The notes under the pieces: generated by a model
The model's input: the letters and a program-made list of their open reading frames with translations, nothing else
Database searches by the model: none
Told to the model about the DNA's origin: nothing
Position numbers and translations under genes: made by a program
Shown: positions 1 to 7,321 of the stretch, in pieces
Layout: every line of letters starts with the position of its first letter
Numbering within the stretch: the stretch's first letter is position 1
NCBI GenBank assembly: GCA_014360985.1
Contig: JACIWK010000014.1
Span: forward strand, 1-45,689
DNA from: Candidatus Bipolaricaulota bacterium
GTDB taxonomy: Bacteria > Bipolaricaulota > Bipolaricaulia > Bipolaricaulales > Bipolaricaulaceae
Reading direction: 5' to 3'
DNA: 45,689 nt

Positions 1-387
<387 letters not shown>

Positions 388-453
388 GCGGACGCTCTAT
401 TCACTTCTCAAGGATTGGTTGCGTCGCGGCTTGTCCCCGACGTGGTGGAGATT

Positions 454-570
<117 letters not shown>

Positions 571-613
571 ATCCTTTTTTTCCCCCGCCTCATCCGCTAT
601 CCTCCCCCCGTCC

Positions 614-2089
614 ATGACCGAACCCACTGACCGCCTCTCCCTGTACCGAAGGTTCCGCCCGCAGCGGTTCGGGGAGGTGGTAGGCCAGGACCTCGTGGTG
701 GCCACCCTCCGCCGCGCCGTGGCCGGCGGGAAGCTCGGTCATGCCTACCTCCTCTCCGGCCAGCGCGGGGTGGGCAAAACCTCGGTGGCGCGGATCCTCG
801 CCCGGGCCGTGAACTGCCAGGCCCCCGAGGCGGGTGAGCCCTGCAACCGCTGCGAGTCGTGTCAAAGGATCGTGGCGGGGCGATCGCTGGATGTGGTGGA
901 GATCGACGGAGCCTCCAACCGCGGCGTGGACCAGATCCGACGCCTGCGGGAGGAGGCGGCCTACGTCCCGGCGGGCAGCCGGTACAAGGTGTACATCATC
1001 GACGAGGTCCACATGCTGACCGGGGAGGCGTTCAACGCGCTTCTCAAGACCCTCGAGGAGCCCCCGCCCCACGTCTTGTTCATCTTCGCCACCACCGAGC
1101 CCCACAAGGTCCCCGCGACTGTCGTCTCACGGTGTCAGGCGTTCGAGTTCCAGCCGATTGCCGACGACGCAATCGCGCAGGTGCTGCACAAGGTGGCCGA
1201 GGCCGAGAGGATCGATCTGGCCCCCGGGGCGGCCGAGCTGATCGCCCGGCGCAGCCGGGGGGCGCTGCGGGACGCCCTCGTCGTCCTCGACCAGCTCGGC
1301 CAAGCCGGGGAAGTGACCGAGGAGGCGGTGGTCGACCTCCTCGGCCTTCCGCCCCTCTCGCAGGTGGACGGGTTTCTCGACGCCCTGGCTGGTCGCGATG
1401 CGGATCGGGCACTTGCCATCGTGGCCGAGCTCTCCACGCGAGGGCGGGATCTGGCCCTGTTTCTCGAGGAGACAGCGACCCGGGCCCGGGACCGGATCAT
1501 CGCCGGTGAACCCGGCCTGATTCCGATCGCCCGGAGCGTGATTGAACTCAGGGGGGAGTTGAGCCGGGCGTTCTCGCGCCGCCTCCACGTGGAGATGGCA
1601 ATCGTGGCCCTGTGCGGTCCCCCGCAGCGGGGTGAGCCACGCCCGGCCCCCACGCGGGAGGCAAGCCTGCCCCCCTCCGCCGCTGCTTCCTCTTCCCCTC
1701 CCCCGCCATTGGGGGGAGGCACACCAGAGGCCCCGGAGGCGAAGCCCGCCGCTCCCCTGACCGAGGCGTGGCGGGCGATGCTTGAGTCCATGCTCACGGA
1801 GAGGACTGCTGTGGCGGCGTTCCTTTCCCCAGCGGAGGTGACGTGGGCCGATGGCCTCCTCACGATCCGCCTCCCCCCCGATTGTGGATACCACTATGAG
1901 TCGCTCCTCGATCCCGCGGTCCGCAGCTACGTGGAAGCCACGGCGCACAAGTTCTTCAACCCCCTCCTCGCCGTGCAGCTGGCCTGGGCCGGGGGGAACC
2001 ACAGGCCCACGCTCGAGGAAGGGGCGCGGATCCTCGCCGAGGCCCTGGAGGGCAGAATCCTACGGGAGGGTGACGATGGGAGCAGGTGA
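614..2089 (+). CDS. dnaX: DNA polymerase III subunit gamma/tau
   Basis: DnaX is the AAA+ motor of the clamp loader that places the beta sliding clamp on primed DNA. The 491-residue product has the family order: Walker A GQRGVGKTS at residues 49-57, four zinc-binding cysteines (68, 77, 80, 83), Walker B IIDEVHM at 128-134 and the sensor-1/SRC motif at 172-174. A proline/alanine-rich linker near residues 340-385 leads to a tau-like C-terminal domain. The ATG at 614 (MTEPTDRLSLYRRFRP) is chosen because the family normally starts just before YRKYRP; the open frame upstream runs into 5S rRNA. No Shine-Dalgarno is visible, but a possible -10 (TATCCT, 598-603) lies 10 nt before the ATG, so the mRNA may be leaderless. 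It overlaps ybaB by 14 nt, the common dnaX-ybaB-recR order. No slippery A-run for a gamma form was noticed. Confidence 0.95.
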   Translation: MTEPTDRLSLYRRFRPQRFGEVVGQDLVVATLRRAVAGGKLGHAYLLSGQRGVGKTSVARILARAVNCQAPEAGEPCNRCESCQRIVAGRSLDVVEIDGASNRGVDQIRRLREEAAYVPAGSRYKVYIIDEVHMLTGEAFNALLKTLEEPPPHVLFIFATTEPHKVPATVVSRCQAFEFQPIADDAIAQVLHKVAEAERIDLAPGAAELIARRSRGALRDALVVLDQLGQAGEVTEEAVVDLLGLPPLSQVDGFLDALAGRDADRALAIVAELSTRGRDLALFLEETATRARDRIIAGEPGLIPIARSVIELRGELSRAFSRRLHVEMAIVALCGPPQRGEPRPAPTREASLPPSAAASSSPPPPLGGGTPEAPEAKPAAPLTEAWRAMLESMLTERTAVAAFLSPAEVTWADGLLTIRLPPDCGYHYESLLDPAVRSYVEATAHKFFNPLLAVQLAWAGGNHRPTLEEGARILAEALEGRILREGDDGSR

Positions 2090-2393
2090 TCTGCGAAGGG
2101 TGATGAAGGAAGCACAACGGCTGCAGGCCGAGATCGCGGAGAACCAACGGAAGCTCGCCGAGACGGAGGTGGAGGCGACGGCGGGCGGGGGCGTGGTGAA
2201 GGCCGTGGTGACCGGGCACGGGGAGCTGGTGAGGGTCGAGATCTCTCCTGAAGTGGCCCGCCCCGAGGAGGTGGACCTCCTCGCGGACCTCGTCGTGGCA
2301 GCGGTTCGGGAGGCGCAAACGAAAGCCAAGGAACTGGCCCAGGAGATGATGCCCCCCCTGGCGCGGCTCCTCCCCCCCGGGTTCGGCCCATGA
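2076..2393 (+). CDS. ybaB: YbaB/EbfC family nucleoid-associated protein
   Basis: A small DNA-binding protein (105 residues) of the YbaB/EbfC family, which forms dimers shaped like tweezers that bind DNA and help organise the nucleoid or assist RecR-dependent repair. The product has the typical N-terminal helix rich in charged residues and glutamine (VMKEAQRLQAEIAENQRKL), the short beta region around GGGVVKAVVTGHGELVRVEISPE (given here only as an outline), and a C-terminal helix ending in a proline-rich tail. The start ATG at 2076 follows GGGAGGG by 5 nt and lies inside the end of dnaX; its stop overlaps the recR start as ATGA. The arrangement dnaX-ybaB-recR is conserved in many bacteria and supports the assignment. 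Confidence 0.92.
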   Translation: MGAGDLRRVMKEAQRLQAEIAENQRKLAETEVEATAGGGVVKAVVTGHGELVRVEISPEVARPEEVDLLADLVVAAVREAQTKAKELAQEMMPPLARLLPPGFGP

Positions 2394-2974
2394 TCGAGCC
2401 CCTCGAGGAGCTCCTCGCCGCCCTGTCCCGCCTCCCGGGGATCGGCCGCCGGTCCGCGGAGCGGATCGCGTTCTTCCTCCTCGCCAAGCCCGAGGAAGGG
2501 AAGCGGCTGGCAGCGGCCCTCGCCGGCCTAGATCGGATCACCCGCTGTCCGCAGTGCGGGAACTTCGCCACCGACGGTCCCTGTGCGATCTGCCGTGACC
2601 CCAAGCGCGAGGGGACGACGATCTGCGTCGTCGCCCGACCGTGGGAGATCCCCCACCTCGAGAAGACCGGGGAGTACCGAGGCCGGTACCACGTCCTGGG
2701 GGGGCTCGTCTCGCCCGGCCAGGGCATCGGGCCGGAGGACCTCGCCGTGGAGTCACTCGTGGAGCGGGTGAAGCAGGAGGCGATCCGCGAGGTGATCCTT
2801 GCCCTGGAACCCAAGCTGGAAGGGGACCTTACCGCGATGTACCTCTTGCGGGCCCTCAAGCCGCTTGGGGTGGCCGTGTCCCAGCTCGCCCATGGGATCC
2901 CCGTGGGGCGGGACCTCGAATCGGCCGACGAGCTGACGCTGGGGCGTGCCCTCAAGGGGCGCACACCCCTCTAG
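2390..2974 (+). CDS. recR: Recombination mediator protein RecR
   Basis: RecR acts with RecF and RecO to load RecA at single-strand gaps during recombinational repair. The 194-residue product has the usual length and order: an N-terminal helix-hairpin-helix (LSRLPGIGRRSAERIAFFLL, about residues 12-31), a four-cysteine zinc finger (C53, C56, C65, C68) and a TOPRIM domain from about residue 76 (ICVVARPWEI...). The C-terminal segment SQLAHGIPVGRDLESADELT is close to the family signature. It starts at an ATGA overlap with ybaB, so the three genes are translationally coupled. The stop codon is only 4 nt from the 3' end of the opposing tRNA-Arg gene, so the two transcripts converge. Confidence 0.96.
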   Translation: MIEPLEELLAALSRLPGIGRRSAERIAFFLLAKPEEGKRLAAALAGLDRITRCPQCGNFATDGPCAICRDPKREGTTICVVARPWEIPHLEKTGEYRGRYHVLGGLVSPGQGIGPEDLAVESLVERVKQEAIREVILALEPKLEGDLTAMYLLRALKPLGVAVSQLAHGIPVGRDLESADELTLGRALKGRTPL

Positions 2975-2977
2975 CTC

Positions 2978-3050
2978 TACGCCCGGCAGGATTTGAACCT
3001 GCGTCCTCTGCCTCCGCAGGGCAGCGCTCTATCCCCTGAGCTACGGGCGC
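2978..3050 (-). tRNA. tRNA-Arg (anticodon GCG)
   Basis: Read on the minus strand, 73 nt fold into a full cloverleaf. The acceptor stem is GCGCCCG/CGGGCGT (G-U at the first pair), the D-arm GCTC...GAGC, the anticodon stem CTGCC/GGCAG with loop CTGCGGA, and the T-arm GCAGG/CCTGC with TTCAAAT. The anticodon is GCG, reading CGC (and CGU) arginine codons. The discriminator is A and CCA is not encoded. It lies downstream of tRNA-Ser and of the sucD-ychF-eamA operon on the same strand, and converges with recR. Confidence 0.95.
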
Positions 3051-3138
3051 GCACCTTCGGTTGGCGGTCGACGGCACATCAGTTCTCGGTTCAGACCCAC
3101 CGAACAACCGATCACTGACCCGCCTGCAACCGCCCTCC

Positions 3139-3226
3139 TGGCGGAGGGACGGGGATTCGAACCCCGAAGGCCTTTGGGGCCGTACCGGTTTTCGAGACCG
3201 GCTCCTTGCCGTTCGGACATCCCTCC
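3139..3226 (-). tRNA. tRNA-Ser (anticodon CGA)
   Basis: An 88-nt class II tRNA on the minus strand with encoded CCA. The acceptor stem is GGAGGGA/TCCCTCC with discriminator G. The anticodon arm is CCGGT-CTCGAAA-ACCGG, giving anticodon CGA (serine UCG). A long variable arm (TACGGCCCC...) is typical of serine tRNAs, and the T-arm is CGGGG-TTCGAAT-CCCCG. It begins 32 nt after the stop codon of the EamA gene, so it may be part of that transcript or have its own promoter. Confidence 0.95.
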
Positions 3227-3257
3227 GCCTCAAGTATCGTCCGCGGGGGGCACCGCG

Positions 3258-4106
3258 TCAACGGAATGCCGATGGGGAACGTTGGGAGAGGATTCCCGCC
3301 ATCACGAGAAGCCCGCCGACCCCCTGCAAGGGCAGGAGAACCTCGCCCAGCAGCCACCACCCGAACAGGGCGGCGAACAGGGGCTCGGTGGACAGCACGA
3401 TCGCCATCCGTGCGGCCGATGCCCGGCGTCCGGCCCACAGAACAAGGGCGAACGCGCCGGTCGTCGCGAGGACGGCCGTCACCCCCAGGGCGATCCACAC
3501 CTGGAACGAGAAGGCAAAGGTGACCTCGCGCTGCCATCCGGCCCCGGCGAGGGACAGAAGAGCCACGAGCGCGAGCTGGGGGGCGAGGAGGGCTTGGGGA
3601 TCGCCCGCCTTCGCGTACCGGTCAAGGAGAACAAGGTGCAGGGCAAACGCGACCGCGCACAGCGCGGTGAGGAGGTCACCCAGCCATACTCCCCCCCCAA
3701 GGGCGCCTCCGCCCAGGGAAAGCAGGGTCACCCCGCTTCCGGCCAGGGCAACGCCGATCCACGCGCGACCGCTCGGCCGGCAGCCGAACGCCCACGCCAC
3801 CAGGGGCACGAGGACCACCGAGAGCCCGGTGATCAGTCCGGACTTCTGCGCGGTGGTGAACACGAGCCCCCACGTCTGGAGGGCGTACCCCCCGAACAGG
3901 GCAAGCCCGAGGAGCGCTCCCCAGCGCCAATTCCGCCCTCGGCGGGCCTCCCGCCGTCCCCACAGGAGGGGGAGGGCGAGGAGGGTCGCCAAGGTGAACC
4001 GCAAGGCGAGAAACCACAACGGACCGACTTCCTGGAGCGCGCCCTTCACCAGAACAAAGGTCCACCCCCACACGGCACTCGCCAGGAGCAGCGCGGCGGT
4101 GGCCAT
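3258..4106 (-). CDS. EamA/DMT-family membrane transporter
   Basis: A 282-residue polytopic membrane protein of the drug/metabolite transporter superfamily (two EamA repeats, about ten membrane segments). The first repeat contains WGWTFVLVKGAL and RFTLATLLALPLLW; the second ends with the family-like STEPLFAALFGWWLLGE (about residues 243-259). Family members export or import amino acids, nucleotide sugars or other small metabolites, and the substrate cannot be told from sequence. The ATG at 4106 is chosen because it overlaps the ychF stop (TGATG); a longer frame upstream is only the shadow of ychF. It is the last protein gene of the sucD-ychF-eamA run and is followed by tRNA-Ser. Confidence 0.85.
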   Translation of the reverse strand: MATAALLLASAVWGWTFVLVKGALQEVGPLWFLALRFTLATLLALPLLWGRREARRGRNWRWGALLGLALFGGYALQTWGLVFTTAQKSGLITGLSVVLVPLVAWAFGCRPSGRAWIGVALAGSGVTLLSLGGGALGGGVWLGDLLTALCAVAFALHLVLLDRYAKAGDPQALLAPQLALVALLSLAGAGWQREVTFAFSFQVWIALGVTAVLATTGAFALVLWAGRRASAARMAIVLSTEPLFAALFGWWLLGEVLLPLQGVGGLLVMAGILSQRSPSAFR

Positions 4107-5194
4107 CAAGCGGAGATGAAGTGGATCACGTCGCCATCCTGAACGATGTAATCGCGACCGGCGCGGTGGATCTTGCCCGCCTCCCGCAGCGCCCGCTCGG
4201 ACCCGGTGGCGAGGAGGTCGGGAAGGTGCATGACCTCGGCGAGGACGAACCGATCCCGGAAGTCGGTGTGAATTGCCGCTCCCGCGTCGGGTGCCCTCGT
4301 CCCGGCGGGGACGGTCCACGCCCGCACCTCCGGACCCTCCACGGTGTAGAACGTGATCACCGAGAGGAGCCGGTACGCCTCGGCCACCAACCGCACGAGC
4401 GCGGACTCGGCGAGCCCGTACTCGCGGAGGAACGCCTGCCGCTCTCGTTCGTCGGGGCACGCCTCCCCAAGCTCGGCCTCGAGCCTCCCCCGGATGACGA
4501 TCCACCCCGCCCCGTTCTCCTGGGCCAGGGCAGCCAGGGCTCGCGCGAGGTCGTTTTCCCCATCGTCGCCGACGTTGGCGACGAACAGGACGGGCTTGGC
4601 GGTGAGGGGAGCAAGCTCGCGGAGGAGGGGCTGGTCGTGGGAGGAGAACTGCAGCGCGCGGATTGGCTTTCCTTCCTTCACCGTGGCCAGCAGGCGGTCG
4701 AGGAACGCGACCTCTTCCTGCGCGGACTTGTCGCCGGTGCGGGCGGCCTTGGCGGACCGCTCCCGGCGCCGCCCGAGGGTCTCCTTGTCTTTGGCGAGGA
4801 GTTCTCCCTCGACCACCGCCACGTCGCGGCGCACGTCGGGCTCACCCATCGGGTGGGCGATATCGGGATCGCTGAAACAGCGGACGACGTGGAGGATTGC
4901 CTCCACGCCGCGAATCTCGGCGAGAAACTGGTTGCCCAGACCCTCACCTTGGGAAGCGCCCTCGACGAGTCCGGCGATGTCCACGACCTCGATCGTGGTC
5001 GGGACCTTCTTCTTGTTCGGGAACAGGTGGTGGAGCCGGTCCAGCCGCTCGTCGGGAACTGCTGCGACCCCGTGGTGGGGCTCGATCGTGCAGAAGGGGT
5101 AAGCCTCAACTTTCGCTCCGGCCAGGGTGAGGGCGTTGAAGATGGTCGACTTCCCCGCGTTGGGGAGCCCCACCAGGCCGAAGCTGCGGCTCAC
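4106..5194 (-). CDS. ychF: Redox-regulated ATPase YchF (Obg-family)
   Basis: YchF (OLA1 in eukaryotes) is an Obg-like P-loop protein that prefers ATP, binds ribosomes and is linked to the oxidative stress response. The 362-residue product begins with GTG at 5194 and shows G1 GLPNAGKST, the YchF segment [16 protein letters not shown] (usually TIEPNVG), G3 [20 protein letters not shown] and the shifted G4 motif [10 protein letters not shown] in place of NKxD. The C-terminal TGS-like domain contains [14 protein letters not shown] and ends GDVIHFISA. Length and ends match the family. Its GTG start overlaps the sucD stop (GTGA), so translation is coupled. Pairing with sucD and an EamA transporter is not a well-known functional link. 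Confidence 0.96.
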   Translation of the reverse strand: MSRSFGLVGLPNAGKSTIFNALTLAGAKVEAYPFCTIEPHHGVAAVPDERLDRLHHLFPNKKKVPTTIEVVDIAGLVEGASQGEGLGNQFLAEIRGVEAILHVVRCFSDPDIAHPMGEPDVRRDVAVVEGELLAKDKETLGRRRERSAKAARTGDKSAQEEVAFLDRLLATVKEGKPIRALQFSSHDQPLLRELAPLTAKPVLFVANVGDDGENDLARALAALAQENGAGWIVIRGRLEAELGEACPDERERQAFLREYGLAESALVRLVAEAYRLLSVITFYTVEGPEVRAWTVPAGTRAPDAGAAIHTDFRDRFVLAEVMHLPDLLATGSERALREAGKIHRAGRDYIVQDGDVIHFISA

Positions 5195-6060
5195 CGCAGT
5201 GCCTCCCGGACGAGAACGGCGACCTCCCCGGGGGTGTGGGCGACGGGGATTCCCGCCTTCTCCAGGCGCTCCGCCTTCGCCTGGGCCGTTCCCTCGCTCC
5301 CCGTGACGATCGCTCCAGCGTGCCCCATCCGCTTCCCGGGCGGCGCGGAGAACCCGGCGATGTAGGCAACGACGGGCTTCGTCCCCTTCTCCGCCAGGTA
5401 GGCAGCGGCCTCCTCCTCGGCGCTCCCCCCGATCTCCCCCACGAGCACGATCACCTTCGTCTCCGGGTCGTCTTCGTACAGGGGAAGGAGGTCGGTGAAC
5501 GAGCTCCCGATGATGGGATCGCCGCCGATTCCGATCACGGTGGACTGCCCGATCCCCGCCTGGGAGAGGTGGCTCGCGATCTCGTAGGTGAGCGTTCCGG
5601 AGCGGGACAGGATGCCGACGGGGCCCGGCGTGAACGCGGCAGGGGGGATGACCCCCACCTTCGCCTGCCCAGGGGAGATCACCCCTGGGCAGTTGGGACC
5701 GATCAAGCGAACGGGGTAGGCCCGCAGGAGGTGGTAGGTACGGAGCATCGCGTGGAGGGCGATCCCCTCGGTGATGCACACGAGAAGGGGGATCCCGGCG
5801 GCCGCGGCCTCGAGGAGGGCCTCCGGGGCGAACGCCGCCGGAACGAACAGGACCGAGGCGTCCAGCCGATGGGCGTCCGCGGCCTCGGCCACCGAGTCGT
5901 AGACCGGGATCCCGTCGAGGGTCGTGCCGCCCTTGCCGGGGGTCACCCCGGCCACAACCTTGGTTCCATACGTCACCATCTGCCGGGTGTGGAACGCCCC
6001 CTCGCTCCCGGTGATGCCCTGGACGAGGACCCGCGTGCTCGCATCGATCAGGATCGCCAC
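5191..6060 (-). CDS. sucD: Succinate-CoA ligase (ADP/GDP-forming) subunit alpha
   Basis: The alpha subunit binds CoA and carries the phosphohistidine in the reversible conversion of succinyl-CoA to succinate with substrate-level phosphorylation. The 289-residue product has the CoA-binding Rossmann start [20 protein letters not shown], the central [17 protein letters not shown] and the active-site histidine in [15 protein letters not shown] near the C-terminus. GTG at 6060 is preferred over an upstream ATG because GAAGGAGG sits just before it and the length then matches the family. A related NDP-forming acyl-CoA synthetase alpha chain cannot be fully excluded, but the fit to SucD is close. The beta subunit gene sucC, normally adjacent and upstream, is not in the window; a decayed insertion sequence occupies that place. 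Confidence 0.9.
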   Translation of the reverse strand: MAILIDASTRVLVQGITGSEGAFHTRQMVTYGTKVVAGVTPGKGGTTLDGIPVYDSVAEAADAHRLDASVLFVPAAFAPEALLEAAAAGIPLLVCITEGIALHAMLRTYHLLRAYPVRLIGPNCPGVISPGQAKVGVIPPAAFTPGPVGILSRSGTLTYEIASHLSQAGIGQSTVIGIGGDPIIGSSFTDLLPLYEDDPETKVIVLVGEIGGSAEEEAAAYLAEKGTKPVVAYIAGFSAPPGKRMGHAGAIVTGSEGTAQAKAERLEKAGIPVAHTPGEVAVLVREALR

Positions 6061-6093
6061 ATATCCCTCCTTCGCCTCGAGGATGGCATGCTG

Positions 6094-6122
6094 AGGATAG
6101 GCGGGAACTCTCAACGGGGCAA
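6094..6122 (-). promoter_or_regulatory. Predicted sigma-70 promoter of sucD
   Basis: On the minus strand, TTGCCC (6117-6122) and TATCCT (6094-6099) are separated by 17 nt, a good match to the housekeeping consensus. The start site would be near 6087, giving a leader of about 27 nt with a GAAGGAGG ribosome site. The promoter lies between the insertion sequence and sucD, so the operon sucD-ychF-eamA can be expressed without read-through. Confidence 0.55.
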
Positions 6123-6167
6123 CCGGCGAGATAGCGGTCTCCTGGCACTCGAAGGGTCCGCACGTAA

Positions 6168-6225
6168 TGCCTCAGAAGTAGGTGTTACCGAAGCCGGGAT
6201 CGATGCTTCAGAATACATGTTACCG
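6168..6225 (+). repeat. Left end of the insertion sequence: two direct copies of the end motif
   Basis: The outer copy (6168-6190, TGCCTCAG...TGTTACCG) and inner copy (6204-6225, TGCTTCAG...TGTTACCG) are direct repeats 36 bp apart. These are probably transposase binding sites. The inner copy overlaps the end of the transposase frame. Confidence 0.6.
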
Positions 6226-7059
6226 GGGCAGCTGCACCAGGGCCCGCAGGTTGTCCTCGATCCGTCGCTGCAGCACTGCCGGGTTCAGCGTGTTGAAGAT
6301 CTCCTCGACCTCGATCTTCCTCTCCTTGGGGACGTCGGAGGCGGCGAGCACCCGCCGGTAGGGTGTCTGGGCCCGGTCGTACCTCCTCCGCACCTTGCTC
6401 CCCACCCGTTCCTTGGCGATCAGCTTCCGCACCGCCTCCTGGCTTCGGTTGACCACCGCCACCGGCTCGCACCACAGGGTCGCGACATCGACCGCGTTCA
6501 GGGTGTCGAGGTACTCCCTCGCGGTCGTCTCCCCACAGTGGGCCACCAGGTCCAGCTCGACGAACCCCGGGACCACACCCTCCCAGTCCGCGAACGTCCG
6601 CACGGGAACCTTCGCCTTGAGCAGCGTCCCCGGCTTGGCGGCAGGCCGTCCCGTGTCCCTTCGGTAGCGGTGGGTGACAAGCATCCGGTCGATCGTGGCT
6701 GGGCTCAGCTGGACGAGCAGCCTTCGCGTGTCCGGGGCCAGCGCGAGTTCCCCTTCCCGCTCCAGCACCGAGACGATCTCCGGCAAGAACGGGGCGAGAC
6801 GCTTGGAGCAGATCCGTCCGCAGACCTCCCATACCTGAAGGAGCGCCGCCTTCACGTCCGGGGTGTACACCCGGGGACGTCCCCGACGGTTCCTGCCCTT
6901 CGGTCTCCTTCCGTTCCGGAGGACGCGGATCGCGGCCTTGCGGTGGTACCCGGTGAGGGCCACGAACTCGTCAAGGATCTTCGTCTTGTCGCTGCGCCCG
7001 GCGCGCAGGTAGCGAGGGCGCAGGGCTCCCACCACCTCCGCCACGCTCGCTTGGGGCAT
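6220..7059 (-). pseudogene. DDE (integrase-core) transposase with internal deletion
   Basis: A 279-residue open frame starting at ATG 7059 after AGAGGAGGTG. The N-terminal part is an intact helix-turn-helix region (LTGYHRKAAIRVLRNG, then GRPRVYTPDVKAALLQVWEVCG), followed by the start of the integrase core with the first catalytic aspartate (PGFVELDLVAHCGETT) and YLDTLNAVDVATLWCEPVAV. The frame then jumps at about residue 213-216 (SQEAVRKL) to the usual C-terminal end (KVRRRYDRAQTPYRRVLAAS...). From knowledge of IS481/ISNCY-like enzymes, the block with the second aspartate and the catalytic glutamate (roughly 100 residues) is missing. The deletion keeps the frame, so a stable but catalytically dead protein with an intact DNA-binding part could still be made. 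The stop codon lies inside the inner left end repeat. Confidence 0.75.
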
Positions 7060-7075
7060 CGGCACCTCCTCTGTT

Positions 7076-7132
7076 GGGTAACCCGAATTCTGAGGAACCG
7101 ACACCCCGCTCGGTAACATCTTCACTGAGGCA
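7076..7132 (-). repeat. Right end of the insertion sequence: two copies of the end motif
   Basis: On the minus strand the outer copy (7110-7132, TGCCTCAG...TGTTACCGA) is followed 35 bp further in by TTCCTCAG...GGTTACCC (7076-7097). The arrangement mirrors the left end, which makes it unlikely to be chance. Confidence 0.6.
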
Positions 7133-7142
7133 ACTCGCCGCA

Positions 7143-7171
7143 TTGACACGAATCGCCACGCTCGCTATGCT
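7143..7171 (+). promoter_or_regulatory. Strong sigma-70 promoter of the peptide transporter operon
   Basis: A perfect -35 box TTGACA (7143-7148) and TATGCT (7166-7171) are 17 nt apart, the best promoter in the window. It begins 11 bp outside the insertion sequence. The start site near 7178 gives a leader of about 143 nt before the ATG at 7322. That leader has GC-rich pairings (for example around GAGCGCGGCTTCGCGCGGG) but matches no riboswitch class that I recognise. Confidence 0.75.
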
Positions 7172-7321
7172 AGACTAGCGCCTTTGCGAGTGGCTGAGGC
7201 GGAAGGGGGTGATAGGACGGCGGGCTTGGTCAAGTTGACTGGGGGACTCGTGACTATTCGCTCTTCCCTGGAGAGGAGCGCGGCTTCGCGCGGGATCGGG
7301 TTGTAAGAGGAGGGAACAGCA

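Larger units (their letters stand above)
6168..7132 (-). mobile_element. Decayed insertion sequence with double-repeat ends
   Basis: A 965-bp element between sucD and the peptide transporter operon. Its outer ends are inverted copies of TGCCTCAG-N6/7-TGTTACCGA (6168-6191 and, inverted, 7110-7132). A second copy of the same motif lies 35-36 bp inside each end (6204-6225 and, inverted, 7076-7097). The only gene is a transposase with a large internal deletion, so the element is probably immobile unless a complete copy elsewhere supplies the enzyme. The 5-bp flanks (CGTAA left, ACTCG right) do not match, so no target duplication is visible, which suggests an old insertion or decayed ends. Confidence 0.75.

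Noticed and set aside
590-2964. Long open frames on the minus strand across dnaX-ybaB-recR
   Set aside because: High-GC shadow frames rich in R, P, S and G with no known domain, opposite genes with clear motifs.
3061-4142. Plus-strand open frames opposite the tRNA and EamA genes
   Set aside because: Low-complexity R/P/G-rich translation, no ribosome site; the minus strand has clear tRNAs and a membrane protein.
7172-7321. Riboswitch in the leader of the peptide transporter operon
   Set aside because: The leader is long enough and has GC pairings, but no known aptamer core could be recognised.
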